Positions 1 to 6,863 are shown, counted from the stretch's first letter. The stretch is DNA of 8,170 nucleotides from Campylobacteraceae bacterium (GCA_012521935.1 JAAYLJ010000118.1:1-8170), one strand, 5' to 3'. A program made the numbers and translations. Notes: generated by a model not told the origin, from the letters alone.

Positions 1-291
1 ATTGGAGTTAATAGCGAGCTTGTAAAAGTTGCAAACAAGATTGAAAAGATTGCACTAAGTGATGAGTATTTTATAAGCAGAAAGCTATATCCAAATGTAG
101 ATTTTCACTCCGGGCTCATTTTGCAAGCTTTAAAGATTCCAAAAGAGATGTTTGCAGTTATTTTTGTGATTGGAAGAACACCTGGTTGGGTTGCACAATG
201 GATAGAGTTGCAAGAACAACCAACCATTAAAATCGCTCGCCCAAGACAGCTTTATGTTGGACCAGTAGATAGAACTCCAAAAGATGATTAA
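1..291 (+). CDS. gltA: Citrate synthase, C-terminal part (5' end outside window)
   Basis: This is the last 96 codons of citrate synthase, which condenses oxaloacetate and acetyl-CoA to citrate in the cytoplasmic TCA cycle. The frame is open from base 1 to a TAA at 289-291. The sequence shows the family C-terminal signature: YPNVDFHSG (the active-site Asp is in the NVDF motif), then IPKEMFAVIFVIGRTPGWVAQW and the terminal RPRQLYVGP motif. Family members are about 420-430 residues, so roughly three quarters of the gene lies upstream. It runs towards the minus-strand AMIN gene, with 57 bases between the two stop codons filled by hairpins. The identification is firm; the start and promoter cannot be seen. 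Confidence 0.96.
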   Translation: MGVNSELVKVANKIEKIALSDEYFISRKLYPNVDFHSGLILQALKIPKEMFAVIFVIGRTPGWVAQWIELQEQPTIKIARPRQLYVGPVDRTPKDD

Positions 292-309
292 GCAGCTTTT
301 GCTGCTTAA
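288..309 (+). terminator. Perfect hairpin at the gltA stop codon
   Basis: The arms TTAAGCAGC (288-296) and GCTGCTTAA (301-309) form a perfect 9-bp stem with a TTTT loop, and the left arm includes the gltA TAA. This is the expected place for a gltA terminator. No good T-tract follows on the plus strand (TCTATGAGC), so it may act as a weak terminator or a 3'-end stabilising stem rather than a textbook intrinsic terminator. Confidence 0.55.
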
Positions 310-328
310 TCTATGAGCTAGAAAAGAG

Positions 329-356
329 TTAAGCAGGGTGTAGAAACCCTACTTAA
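329..356 (-). terminator. Hairpin overlapping the AMIN gene stop, probable terminator of the minus-strand operon
   Basis: The arms TTAAGCAGGGT (329-339) and ACCCTACTTAA (346-356) give an 11-bp stem with one mismatch and a 6-base loop. The right arm contains the stop codon of the AMIN gene (349-351). On the minus strand the stem is followed by a T-rich run, CTCTTTTC, so termination of the AMIN-ftsB-eno-recA transcript is plausible. It may work in both directions, because gltA converges from the other side. Confidence 0.55.
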
Positions 357-1044
357 TTAGTACTTCATATCCAAAATCTTGCTCTTTTACCTCATAAATA
401 TAGTGTCCATCAAGAAGTATGGCAGCTCTATAATAACCACTATGATTTCCCATAGTAATGCTTTTAAATGCACCATGATTAACTTCAAACTCTTTTGTAT
501 AAAAGGCAGTATCTTTTTTAAAATCCAAAACTATTTTATATGGATTTGTAACTAAAAAGTTTCTAAAAAGCCTATCTTTTGTTAAAACTTTTAAGCTCTT
601 TTCACCAACCTCAAATAAAATCAAATCTTCAAATGAGAGCTTTACCTCCTCTTTTGTAGAAACAACTTCTTTTTTTATACTCTCGTCTTTATTTTTGGGA
701 GCTAGTTGCTCTTTTTGGGGATCTTTTGGTAAAACTAATGGCTTATTTAATATATTGCTCTCTTTGGTAATCACGATTGGATCATGCCAATCTATGCTCC
801 TGTCGATTTCTAAGCTTTTTTCCTCTACGCTTCCATCTAAATTTTGATAGCCAAAAACAACATATTTTAAAACTCTTGCACTACTAGGAAGAGTTGTTGA
901 GTGCTGATCAAAAGACTCTTTTTTTTCAATAACATTTGTCGCAACATCAAGTCCTTCAAAACTTTCTGCTGGCAAAAATGGATTTTCTCTAGCAAAAAGA
1001 GCAGCGACCAAACCAAAAAATATAGTAAAAAAAGCTCTTAACAC
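349..1044 (-). CDS. Exported AMIN-domain protein
   Basis: A 231-residue secreted or periplasmic protein. Residues 1-18 look like a signal peptide: a short basic start, then FFTIFFGLVAALFA, with likely cleavage near LFA/RE. Residues 30-100 have no family I recognise. Residues 105-135 are a Lys/Glu/Pro-rich linker. About 145-231 matches the AMIN fold, including KVLTKDRLFRNFLVTNPYKIVLDF and a closing YEVLIK strand. AMIN domains bind peptidoglycan or septal cell-wall material, for example in AmiC amidases and secretin PilQ. No amidase domain follows, so this is probably a non-catalytic envelope protein. The start is GTG (1042-1044), with AAGGAG five bases upstream inside the end of the ftsB-like gene; the gap between the genes is 2 bases. 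As I recall, the Campylobacter jejuni protein at the same place is the glycoprotein CgpA, but I see no D/E-x-N-x-S/T glycosylation sequon here. Confidence 0.8.
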   Translation of the reverse strand: MLRAFFTIFFGLVAALFARENPFLPAESFEGLDVATNVIEKKESFDQHSTTLPSSARVLKYVVFGYQNLDGSVEEKSLEIDRSIDWHDPIVITKESNILNKPLVLPKDPQKEQLAPKNKDESIKKEVVSTKEEVKLSFEDLILFEVGEKSLKVLTKDRLFRNFLVTNPYKIVLDFKKDTAFYTKEFEVNHGAFKSITMGNHSGYYRAAILLDGHYIYEVKEQDFGYEVLIK

Positions 1045-1046
1045 CT

Positions 1047-1328
1047 CTACTCCTTATAAAGATCTGGATCTAGCTGCCTTAATTCAAAATATGTTTTTTG
1101 AAGCAAAGCATTCTCTTTTTTCAAAGCTTCAATACGCTCATGAAGAAGAGTTTTATCATTTTGCAAACCAAGCAAAACATCTAAAGAGCTCGATCCAAAG
1201 AGGATAGTTCCTATATATACACCAAAAATAACAACAACCAAACCAGTGATTAAAAATTTAAAAGTAGAGCCTCTAAAAAGATCAAATTTATCTTTTTGGG
1301 CCCTGTAATCTTTTAAATCTTCACTCAT
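1047..1328 (-). CDS. Septum formation initiator-like protein (FtsB/DivIC family)
   Basis: A 93-residue bitopic membrane protein. Residues 1-22 are charged and probably cytoplasmic. Residues 23-45 (FKFLITGLVVVIFGVYIGTILFG) form one membrane helix. Residues 50-88 form a heptad-like coiled coil (LQNDKTLLHERIEALKKENALL), ending in an LRQLDPDLYKE tail. This layout and length fit FtsB/DivIC, which bridges FtsL and FtsQ in the divisome and helps activate septal peptidoglycan synthesis. Its ATG overlaps the eno stop (ATGA, 1325-1328). No strong ribosome site lies at normal distance (a GGAG is about 16 bases upstream), so translation is probably coupled to eno. The 3' end supplies the ribosome site for the AMIN gene. 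Coiled-coil sequences diverge quickly, so the FtsB assignment rests on architecture and position. Confidence 0.75.
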   Translation of the reverse strand: MSEDLKDYRAQKDKFDLFRGSTFKFLITGLVVVIFGVYIGTILFGSSSLDVLLGLQNDKTLLHERIEALKKENALLQKTYFELRQLDPDLYKE

Positions 1329-2596
1329 TTTTTGTAGATTAAATCTCCTAAATATTCGCTACCATCAAGCTCTAAAGCTATATCTAAAAGCCTATTATAT
1401 TTAGCGTTTCTCTCACCTCTAGCGGTTGCACCTGTTTTAATTTGAGCAGTATTTAATGCAACTGCAAAATCAGCTATAAAAGCATCTTCACTCTCGCCAC
1501 TTCTATGACTCATCACGCAGCTATAACCACTTCTTTGTGCTAATCTTACTGTTTCCATAGTTTGTGAAACAGTTCCAATTTGATTTGGTTTAATTAAGAT
1601 TGAGTTTGCAACACCTTTTTCAATCCCTTTTCTAAGAATCTTCTCATTTGTTACAAAAAGATCATCTCCAACTAATTGAACTTTACCGCCTAGCTTCTTT
1701 GTTAAAATTTTCCAACCATCCCAATCATCCTCACTAAGTCCATCTTCAATTGAGACAATAGGATATTTACTGCAAAGTTCTTCATAATAACTAACAAGTT
1801 CACTGCTGTTTAAGCTCCTGTTTTCAGATGCTAAATGGTACTTTCCATCTTTATAAAACTCACTACTTGCAACATCTAAAGCTATGTTTATCTCATCTTT
1901 TGGCCTGTATCCAGCTGCTTTGATGGCTTCAATGATTAAACTAAGTGGCTCTTCATTGTTTTTTAAGTTTGGCGCAAAGCCACCCTCATCTCCTAAAGAT
2001 GTGCTAAGTCCTTTGCTATTTAGCGCTTGTTTTAAGTGTTGATAAACTTCAGCTGAGGCTTGAAGAGCTTTGCCAAATTCATCAAATCCAGATGGGATTA
2101 TCATATACTCTTGAAAATCTACACTATTATCAGCGTGACTTCCACCATTTATTATGTTAAACATTGGAACAGGTAAAATCTTTGCATTAACTCCGCCAAG
2201 ATATCTATATAGTGGCATTCCAAGGCTTAATGCGGCAGCTCTTGCTACTGCCATAGATACTCCTAAAACAGCATTTGCTCCAAGGTTGCTATAGTTATCT
2301 GTTCCATCAAGATCTTTTAATAAAGAGTCAATCTCTCCTTGCTCAAATGGAGAAAGCCCCACTATCTCATCTGCGATTTGAACATTTACATGTTCTACTG
2401 CTTTTAAAACACCTTTGCCTAAATATCTCTCTCCGCCATCTCTTAACTCTAAAGCTTCAAGCTTGCCAGTACTTGCTCCGCTTGGAACTATGGCGCTAGC
2501 TCTTGTTCCATCACTTAAGATAACAGTTGCCCTTACTGTAGGATTTCCTCTACTATCTAAAACCTCATCAGCAAAAACATCATCAATATATATCAT
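1325..2596 (-). CDS. eno: Enolase (phosphopyruvate hydratase)
   Basis: Enolase interconverts 2-phosphoglycerate and phosphoenolpyruvate. All hallmarks are present, numbered from a GTG one codon upstream: N-terminal DEVLDSRGNPTV; mobile loop SGASTGKLEA (40-49); catalytic Glu205 in GDEGGFAPN; Mg2+ ligands Asp242, Glu285 (SIEDGLSE) and Asp312 (VGDDLF); catalytic Lys337 (LIKPNQIGT); substrate-binding SHRSGE (364-369) and Lys388 (IKTGATARGER). The length, 423-424 residues, is normal. The frame can start at GTG 2597-2599 or ATG 2594-2596. I choose the ATG because AAGGGG then sits seven bases upstream and the N-terminus matches the family. The ATG overlaps the recA TGA by one base (TGATG). The pairing of recA and eno on one transcript is a positional association, not a functional pathway. 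Confidence 0.97.
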   Translation of the reverse strand: MIYIDDVFADEVLDSRGNPTVRATVILSDGTRASAIVPSGASTGKLEALELRDGGERYLGKGVLKAVEHVNVQIADEIVGLSPFEQGEIDSLLKDLDGTDNYSNLGANAVLGVSMAVARAAALSLGMPLYRYLGGVNAKILPVPMFNIINGGSHADNSVDFQEYMIIPSGFDEFGKALQASAEVYQHLKQALNSKGLSTSLGDEGGFAPNLKNNEEPLSLIIEAIKAAGYRPKDEINIALDVASSEFYKDGKYHLASENRSLNSSELVSYYEELCSKYPIVSIEDGLSEDDWDGWKILTKKLGGKVQLVGDDLFVTNEKILRKGIEKGVANSILIKPNQIGTVSQTMETVRLAQRSGYSCVMSHRSGESEDAFIADFAVALNTAQIKTGATARGERNAKYNRLLDIALELDGSEYLGDLIYKK

Positions 2597-3642
2597 CACT
2601 CATCCCCTTCTTCTACTTCATCAGCGCCAGACATAAGCCCAGAGTTTAGCCCCATGGACTCTTTTATTTCCTCTTCAATCTTTGCTGCTAACTCTTTATC
2701 TTCTTTTAGTAGTGCTTTAGCGTTTTCTCTTCCTTGTCCTAATCTCTTGTCTTTGTAGCTAAACCATGCTCCACTTTTATCTACAATATCAAGCTTCACA
2801 CCATAATCAACTAGCTCACCCTCTCTACTAATCCCCTCTCCAAACATAATGTCAAACTCTGCTTGTCTAAATGGAGGTGCAACTTTATTTTTAATAACTT
2901 TTGCTCTAACTCTATTTCCAATCTGCTCTTCTGCTTGTTTTAGTGTAGCGATTTTCCTAACATCAATCCTAACCGAAGAGTAAAATTTAAGTGCATTTCC
3001 ACCAGTAGTAGTTTCAGGAGAGCCATATCCCATCATGCCAATTTTCATTCTAATTTGATTTATAAAAATAACAGTAGTATTTAGTTTATGCACAATGCCT
3101 GTTAGTTTTCTAAGAGCTTGACTCATGAGTCTTGCTTGAAGTCCAACATGTTGATCTCCCATATCGCCATCAATCTCATTTTTAGGAGTTAAAGCTGCAA
3201 CAGAGTCAATCACGACAATATCTACAGCGCCGCTTCTAGCAATAGTTTCAACTATATCTAAGGCTTGCTCACCAAAATCTGGCTGAGATACAAGTAGATT
3301 TTCTGTATCTACTCCTAAATTATTAGCATATTTTACATCTAACGCATGTTCTGCATCCACAAATGCGCAGATGCCGCCATTTTTTTGAGCCTGGGCTATA
3401 ATGTGCAAGGCTAAAGTTGTTTTACCAGAACTCTCTGGCCCATAAATCTCAACGATTCTACCTCTTGGAACGCCACCAATCCCTAAAGCTATATCTAGCC
3501 CAAGCGAGCCAGTTCCAATGGAGGCAATAGGTTCAACCTCTTTATCGCCAAGACGAACGATAGCCCCCTTTCCAAAAGCCTTATCGATCTGTTTCATGGT
3601 GAGCTCTAAAGCTTTTTTCTTATTTTCATCCATCGCCATCAT
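2596..3642 (-). CDS. recA: RecA recombinase
   Basis: RecA forms ATP-dependent filaments on single-stranded DNA, catalyses strand exchange and stimulates LexA-type self-cleavage where such repressors exist. The 348 residues show Walker A GPESSGKT (68-75), the FVDAEHALD segment (94-102), Walker B DIVVIDS (141-147), the L1 region around GDQHVGLQARLMSQ, the L2 loop NQIRMKIGMMGYGSPETTTGGNALKF (195-220) and an acidic tail, DEVEEGDE. Three in-frame ATGs begin the gene (3640-3642, 3637-3639, 3631-3633). AAAGGA is upstream, 4-5 bases from the first and about 7 from the second; family alignment from memory would favour the third (MDENKKK). The true start is therefore uncertain by up to three codons. 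I see no obvious LexA-type operator in the upstream gap. Confidence 0.98.
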   Translation of the reverse strand: MMAMDENKKKALELTMKQIDKAFGKGAIVRLGDKEVEPIASIGTGSLGLDIALGIGGVPRGRIVEIYGPESSGKTTLALHIIAQAQKNGGICAFVDAEHALDVKYANNLGVDTENLLVSQPDFGEQALDIVETIARSGAVDIVVIDSVAALTPKNEIDGDMGDQHVGLQARLMSQALRKLTGIVHKLNTTVIFINQIRMKIGMMGYGSPETTTGGNALKFYSSVRIDVRKIATLKQAEEQIGNRVRAKVIKNKVAPPFRQAEFDIMFGEGISREGELVDYGVKLDIVDKSGAWFSYKDKRLGQGRENAKALLKEDKELAAKIEEEIKESMGLNSGLMSGADEVEEGDE

Positions 3643-3672
3643 TTTTTCCTTTTCTCATTGCAAATAAGATAA

Positions 3673-3681
3673 ATTGTATCA
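3673..3681 (-). promoter_or_regulatory. recA promoter, extended -10
   Basis: Reading the minus strand, TGATACAAT lies 31 bases before the first recA ATG: a TACAAT -10 box (3673-3678) with the TG of an extended -10. An upstream TTTTTTAATGTAAAATG stretch gives the A/T-rich context usual for Campylobacterota sigma-70 promoters, which lack a -35 consensus. A second possible box, TAAAAT, lies within that stretch. The promoter sits in the 65-base gap after mnmH, where no convincing terminator hairpin is visible, so recA may receive transcription from both sources. Confidence 0.55.
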
Positions 3682-3707
3682 TTTTACATTAAAAAAGAGT
3701 TGATTAT

Positions 3708-4754
3708 TTAAAAAGCCTGTTTTTCTGATGCGAAATAAGCAGTAGTTTTTGACTGTTTTTCTCTTTTAACTATAATTTCTATCTCATTTATGCTTTTAGC
3801 CATAGTTTTTGACTCTATAATTTCATCTATTTTTTTTGGTTTTTTGTACGCTTTATCATAATATTTTTCTAAAAGTAAATCCGCAGTTTTATGAAAGTTT
3901 TTCTCATTAAAAGATAGAGCTATCTCATCATAAAGCTCTTTTGAAATATATCTAGAAATCTTTTTAAGCGAGGAGAAAAACTGCTCATTTGAGATGCCCT
4001 CATACTCATTTACAATTCTATTAACCCTATCTTTTAAAGGGGTTTTTAGGTAAATTCTATAACCTTTTTTCATCTCATCATAAAAAGATGTGGGAATAGT
4101 CACTTTGCCAATGTTTTTGCTCTCAGCTTCAAGCAAAATAGGCTCATCTTCATTAAATCTTAAAAGTTCATGAAAAAGCAAGTTTTCAAACTGCGCGGTT
4201 GAGGGTTGGGGAGTTTGTAAAGCCCCAAAAACTGAGCCTTTATGGTTTGCTAATTCTTCAAGATTTATGCTTTGTTTAAACTCTTTTATAATTTCACTTT
4301 TTCCACTTCCTGTTGGGCCATCTAGGAGTACAAAACTATGTTTTAATGGTGTTGAAAAAAACTTTAAAATCTCTTGCCTATAAGCTTTATATCCACCAAT
4401 AATCCTATATACCCTAAACCCAATTGCTGCTAAAACTGTAGAGATGGAGTATGATCTCATTTGCCCTTTAGCGCAGTAGATAGCAACTTTTTTTGCTGGT
4501 GTATGATTGAAGTTTTTTAAGTGATTAGATAGATTTTTACAGATAAAACTAGCTCCTAAAAGCTTAGCTTCAAAGGCAGTTCTAGCATGCAGTTTCCCAA
4601 CCTCAGCTCTTTCTTTATCGTCTAGTGCATATAAATTTATGCTTTGTGGTATGTGAGATTTTTGATACTCAATGGGAGAGCGAACATCCAAAAGTAGGGG
4701 AAAATCGTCTATATTTTGTAAGTAGTGACTAACTGAAATCTCTTTAATTTGCAA
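3708..4754 (-). CDS. mnmH: tRNA 2-selenouridine synthase (rhodanese + P-loop)
   Basis: MnmH (SelU/YbbB) replaces sulfur with selenium at the wobble 2-thiouridine of certain tRNAs, using selenophosphate and passing through an S-geranylated intermediate. The N-terminal rhodanese domain spans about 10-130: LLDVRSPIEY (21-30), then the active-site loop YCAKGQMRS, whose Cys94 corresponds to the catalytic Cys of E. coli YbbB. A P-loop follows, GPTGSGKS (146-153), beginning the ATPase-like domain. The length of 348 is slightly below the usual 360-370, and the C-terminus is Lys/Glu-rich. The frame begins at TTG (4752-4754), since an in-frame TAA lies five codons upstream and no ATG is near. Only a weak ribosome site (AAGATTGG) precedes it, so the start is the least certain part. 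It needs selenophosphate from SelD, which is not in this window. Confidence 0.9.
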   Translation of the reverse strand: MQIKEISVSHYLQNIDDFPLLLDVRSPIEYQKSHIPQSINLYALDDKERAEVGKLHARTAFEAKLLGASFICKNLSNHLKNFNHTPAKKVAIYCAKGQMRSYSISTVLAAIGFRVYRIIGGYKAYRQEILKFFSTPLKHSFVLLDGPTGSGKSEIIKEFKQSINLEELANHKGSVFGALQTPQPSTAQFENLLFHELLRFNEDEPILLEAESKNIGKVTIPTSFYDEMKKGYRIYLKTPLKDRVNRIVNEYEGISNEQFFSSLKKISRYISKELYDEIALSFNEKNFHKTADLLLEKYYDKAYKKPKKIDEIIESKTMAKSINEIEIIVKREKQSKTTAYFASEKQAF

Positions 4755-4784
4755 GCTAAACCAATCTTAATGAAGTTAATCCAT

Positions 4785-4793
4785 ATTTTATCA
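4785..4793 (-). promoter_or_regulatory. mnmH promoter, extended -10
   Basis: On the minus strand TGATAAAAT provides a TAAAAT -10 box (4785-4790) with an extended TG. It lies about 30 bases before the TTG start of mnmH, leaving a short leader. It lies back to back with the mqnD promoter in the 127-base gap between the two divergent genes. The 19-base segment 4782-4800 matches the promoter of the second TA module with one mismatch. Confidence 0.45.
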
Positions 4794-4848
4794 CAAATTT
4801 TTAAGCATGGCTCACCTTAACAGTGCAAAGATTTTTTTACTTAAGCTG

Positions 4849-4857
4849 TGTTACAAT
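4849..4857 (+). promoter_or_regulatory. mqnD-fliQ-murB promoter, extended -10
   Basis: TGTTACAAT gives a TACAAT -10 box (4852-4857) preceded by TG. Transcription would begin near 4863-4865, about 18 bases before the TTG start at 4882 and just before the ribosome site AAGGA (4872-4876). It lies downstream of the in-frame ATG at 4807, so a transcript from here could not use that ATG. This supports the shorter MqnD. Confidence 0.55.
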
Positions 4858-4881
4858 CATAAAAATATAAAAAGGAATGTT

Positions 4882-5739
4882 TTGCTAACAGTTGCGCACT
4901 CGCCTGATGCTGATGATATTTTTATGTATTATGCAATTAATTTAGGGTGGATTAATGATGAGGGGTTGAGGTTTAAAAACCAAGCCTTAGACATTCAAAC
5001 TCTCAATGAAGAGGCCATTAAAGGAACTTTTGACATAACAGCCATAAGTTTTGGACTATATCCACTTATAAAAAATGATTATGCACTTTTAAGAACCGCG
5101 GTTAGTTTTGGTGAGGGCTATGGGCCAAAACTGGTTAAGAAAAAAGATAAAAAACTAAAGAAAAATTTCAAACTTGCTCTTAGCGGAAAACACACAACAA
5201 ATGCGCTTTTATTTAAAATGGTTTATCCTGATGCAAAGATAATTTATAAAAACTTTTTAGATATTGAAGGTGCGGTTTTAAGTGGTGAGGCAGATGCTGG
5301 AGCTTTGATACATGAGAGTATTTTGGGATTTAGTGATGAGCTTGTGGTTGAAAGAGAGCTTTGGGATATTTGGCTAGAGCTTTCAAAAAAGGAGCTACCT
5401 CTTCCACTTGGTGGAATGGGGATTAGAAGATCTATGCCGCTACTTAAGGCTTCGCAGTGTGAAAAGATTTTGACTGATGCAGTTAGGGTTGCTAATGATT
5501 CAAAAGCTTTGCTTTCAAAAATGCTTTTAGAAAGAGGGCTTTTTAGGGTCGATGCTAAGACTTTAGATAAGTATTTGGACATGTATGCAAATGATGAGTC
5601 AATTAGCATGAGTGATTTGCAGTTTGAGGCTGTAAATAGGCTTTTTGAGCTTGGGTTTGAACATGGATATTATGAAAAAATGTTAGATGTTAGGGAGTAT
5701 TTAATCCCAAAAGAGTATGAAAAACTAAGGTTTAGTTAA
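4882..5739 (+). CDS. mqnD: 1,4-dihydroxy-6-naphthoate synthase (futalosine menaquinone pathway)
   Basis: MqnD converts cyclic dehypoxanthine futalosine to 1,4-dihydroxy-6-naphthoate, the ring precursor of menaquinone. The protein has the two-lobed, periplasmic-binding-protein-like fold of the MqnA/MqnD family. Visible marks are AHSPDADDIFMYYAI at the N-terminus (family SPxxDDxFMF), TAISFGLYPLI, SFGEGYGPKLV, SGKHTTNALL and AGALIHESILGF. Counting from TTG 4882, the His of LIHE is residue 144, matching the catalytic His145 of the Thermus enzyme as I recall it. The frame is open back to ATG 4807. I reject that start because the extra 25 residues precede the conserved N-terminus, AAGGA sits five bases before TTG 4882, and a promoter lies in between. 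The result is 285 residues, normal for the family. It leads a three-gene operon, and its TAA overlaps the fliQ ATG by one base. MqnA is the main alternative, but the SPDADD and LIHE motifs favour MqnD. Confidence 0.87.
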   Translation: MLTVAHSPDADDIFMYYAINLGWINDEGLRFKNQALDIQTLNEEAIKGTFDITAISFGLYPLIKNDYALLRTAVSFGEGYGPKLVKKKDKKLKKNFKLALSGKHTTNALLFKMVYPDAKIIYKNFLDIEGAVLSGEADAGALIHESILGFSDELVVERELWDIWLELSKKELPLPLGGMGIRRSMPLLKASQCEKILTDAVRVANDSKALLSKMLLERGLFRVDAKTLDKYLDMYANDESISMSDLQFEAVNRLFELGFEHGYYEKMLDVREYLIPKEYEKLRFS

Positions 5740-6005
5740 TGGAATCAACCCTCATTGGCTTAGGAGTTCAAACTTTTAAAGTAGCGCTCTCTTTGGCGTT
5801 GCCTATGCTTTTAGCTGGACTTTTAGCAGGACTTGCCATAAGCATTTTCCAAGCCACCACACAAATCAATGAGATGACATTAAGCTTTGTTCCAAAGATT
5901 ATTTTAGTAGTGACAGTTGTCATTTTCTCGATGCCATGGATGATGAACACTATGATTGAGTTTACGACAAATATTTTTAATATGATTCCAACCTTCATTT
6001 TTTAA
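5739..6005 (+). CDS. fliQ: Flagellar export gate protein FliQ
   Basis: FliQ is a small subunit of the FliP-FliQ-FliR export gate at the core of the flagellar type III secretion apparatus in the inner membrane. The 88-residue length is standard. There are two long hydrophobic helices: about 12-37 (TFKVALSLALPMLLAGLLAGLAISIF) and about 50-78. Between them lies the diagnostic loop QATTQINEMTLSFVPKI. The fold is a helical hairpin. The start ATG is embedded in the mqnD stop (TAATG), and the same one-base arrangement joins it to murB. It is separated from other flagellar export genes, an arrangement I recall in other Campylobacterota. The T3SS homologue SctS is the only real alternative, and nothing nearby suggests an injectisome. 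Confidence 0.95.
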   Translation: MESTLIGLGVQTFKVALSLALPMLLAGLLAGLAISIFQATTQINEMTLSFVPKIILVVTVVIFSMPWMMNTMIEFTTNIFNMIPTFIF

Positions 6006-6793
6006 TGCAAAAAATTGTAGATTTTTCAAAATATAGCAGCATTAAAATTGGCCCAAAAGTTAGGGCAAATATAGTAAATCAAATTTGCGATATACCAAAA
6101 GATTGGCTCATCATTGGAGGGTGCAATAATACTCTTTTACCTCCAAACCCACCTCCTATTGCCATGCTTGGAGAGGAGTTTTCATTTATCAAAAAAGATG
6201 GGGATTTTTTACATGTTGGGGCTGCTACAAGTGGAGGCAGGGTGCTCTCATTTGCTAGGAAAAATAATCTAAAAGGGTTTGAGATTTTACAAAAACTGCC
6301 TGGGTTAATTGGTGGGATTGTGAAGATGAATGCAGGGCTAAAAGAGTGGGAGATAGGAAAGATTGTTAAGAAAGTACGCACTAAAAGTGGGTGGATAGAG
6401 CGTGATAAGATAGGGTTTAAGTATAGAGATAGTGGGATAGATGAGCTTATATTTGAAGTGGTTTTTGAAGCTAAAAGTGGGTTTGATGAAGAGCTTTTTA
6501 AAATGTTTAAAAACCTAAGAAAGAATCAACCAAATGAGCCAAGTTGTGGGAGCTGTTTTAAAAATCCGCCAAATGATTTTGCTGGAAGGCTTTTGGAAGA
6601 GAGCGGCTTTAGAGGAAAACGCATTGGAAATGTAGCTTTTAGCCAAAAACATGCAAATTTTTTAGTGAATTTGGGTGGTGGAACTTATGATGAAGCGGTG
6701 GAGCTCATAGAGTTAGCAAAAGATGAGGTTTTTAAAAGATTTGGAGTGCGGCTTGAAGAGGAGATTTTAGTGGTTAAAAAAACCATGATATGA
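6005..6793 (+). CDS. murB: UDP-N-acetylenolpyruvoylglucosamine reductase MurB (short form)
   Basis: MurB is the cytoplasmic FAD enzyme that reduces UDP-GlcNAc-enolpyruvate to UDP-MurNAc with NADPH, the second committed step of peptidoglycan synthesis. Visible features are YSSIKIG (10-16), a divergent FAD phosphate loop IGGCNNTLL (37-45), the PGLIGGIVKMNAGL motif (99-112), KYRDSG with the conserved Arg141, the C-terminal PSCGSCFKNPP with the proton-donor Ser183, FSQKHANFLVN, and LEEEILVV with the catalytic Glu at about 253. The 262 residues are short against about 300 for many type II enzymes and 342 in E. coli; a compact MurB is usual for Campylobacterota. The ATG overlaps the fliQ TAA by one base, so translation is coupled. 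No convincing terminator follows; the accessory TA region begins about 70 bases downstream. Confidence 0.94.
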   Translation: MQKIVDFSKYSSIKIGPKVRANIVNQICDIPKDWLIIGGCNNTLLPPNPPPIAMLGEEFSFIKKDGDFLHVGAATSGGRVLSFARKNNLKGFEILQKLPGLIGGIVKMNAGLKEWEIGKIVKKVRTKSGWIERDKIGFKYRDSGIDELIFEVVFEAKSGFDEELFKMFKNLRKNQPNEPSCGSCFKNPPNDFAGRLLEESGFRGKRIGNVAFSQKHANFLVNLGGGTYDEAVELIELAKDEVFKRFGVRLEEEILVVKKTMI

Positions 6794-6820
6794 AATAAAC
6801 CTCTTTAACCATCAAAAGAG

Positions 6821-6857
6821 CTAATTAGGTATAATCTTACTTATCTGAACAAAGGAG
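6821..6857 (+). promoter_or_regulatory. Promoter and ribosome site of the first TA locus
   Basis: A consensus TATAAT -10 box (6830-6835) is followed by a strong ribosome site AAAGGAG (6851-6857), six bases before ATG 6864. An 8-bp palindrome CTAATTAG (6821-6828) touches the -10 box and could be an operator for the antitoxin, but a short AT-rich palindrome is weak evidence. No -35 consensus is visible. Confidence 0.5.
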
Positions 6858-6863
6858 CTTGCT

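Noticed and set aside
3643..3707. A terminator between mnmH and recA, suggested by the TTTTTT run
   Set aside because: No stem precedes the T-run on the minus strand; it is better read as A/T-rich sequence upstream of the recA promoter.
5244..5609. Open frame on the minus strand inside mqnD (121 codons)
   Set aside because: Serine/leucine-rich, low-complexity translation antisense to a clear conserved gene; a shadow frame. The same applies to open frames opposite eno, fliQ and murB.
6771..6820. Possible murB terminator: TGGTTAAA (6771-6778) with TTTAACCA (6804-6811), and CTCTTT (6801-6806) with AAAGAG (6815-6820)
   Set aside because: Stems are AT-rich with long loops or only 6 bp, and no T-tract follows. 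In this base composition such pairs arise easily.
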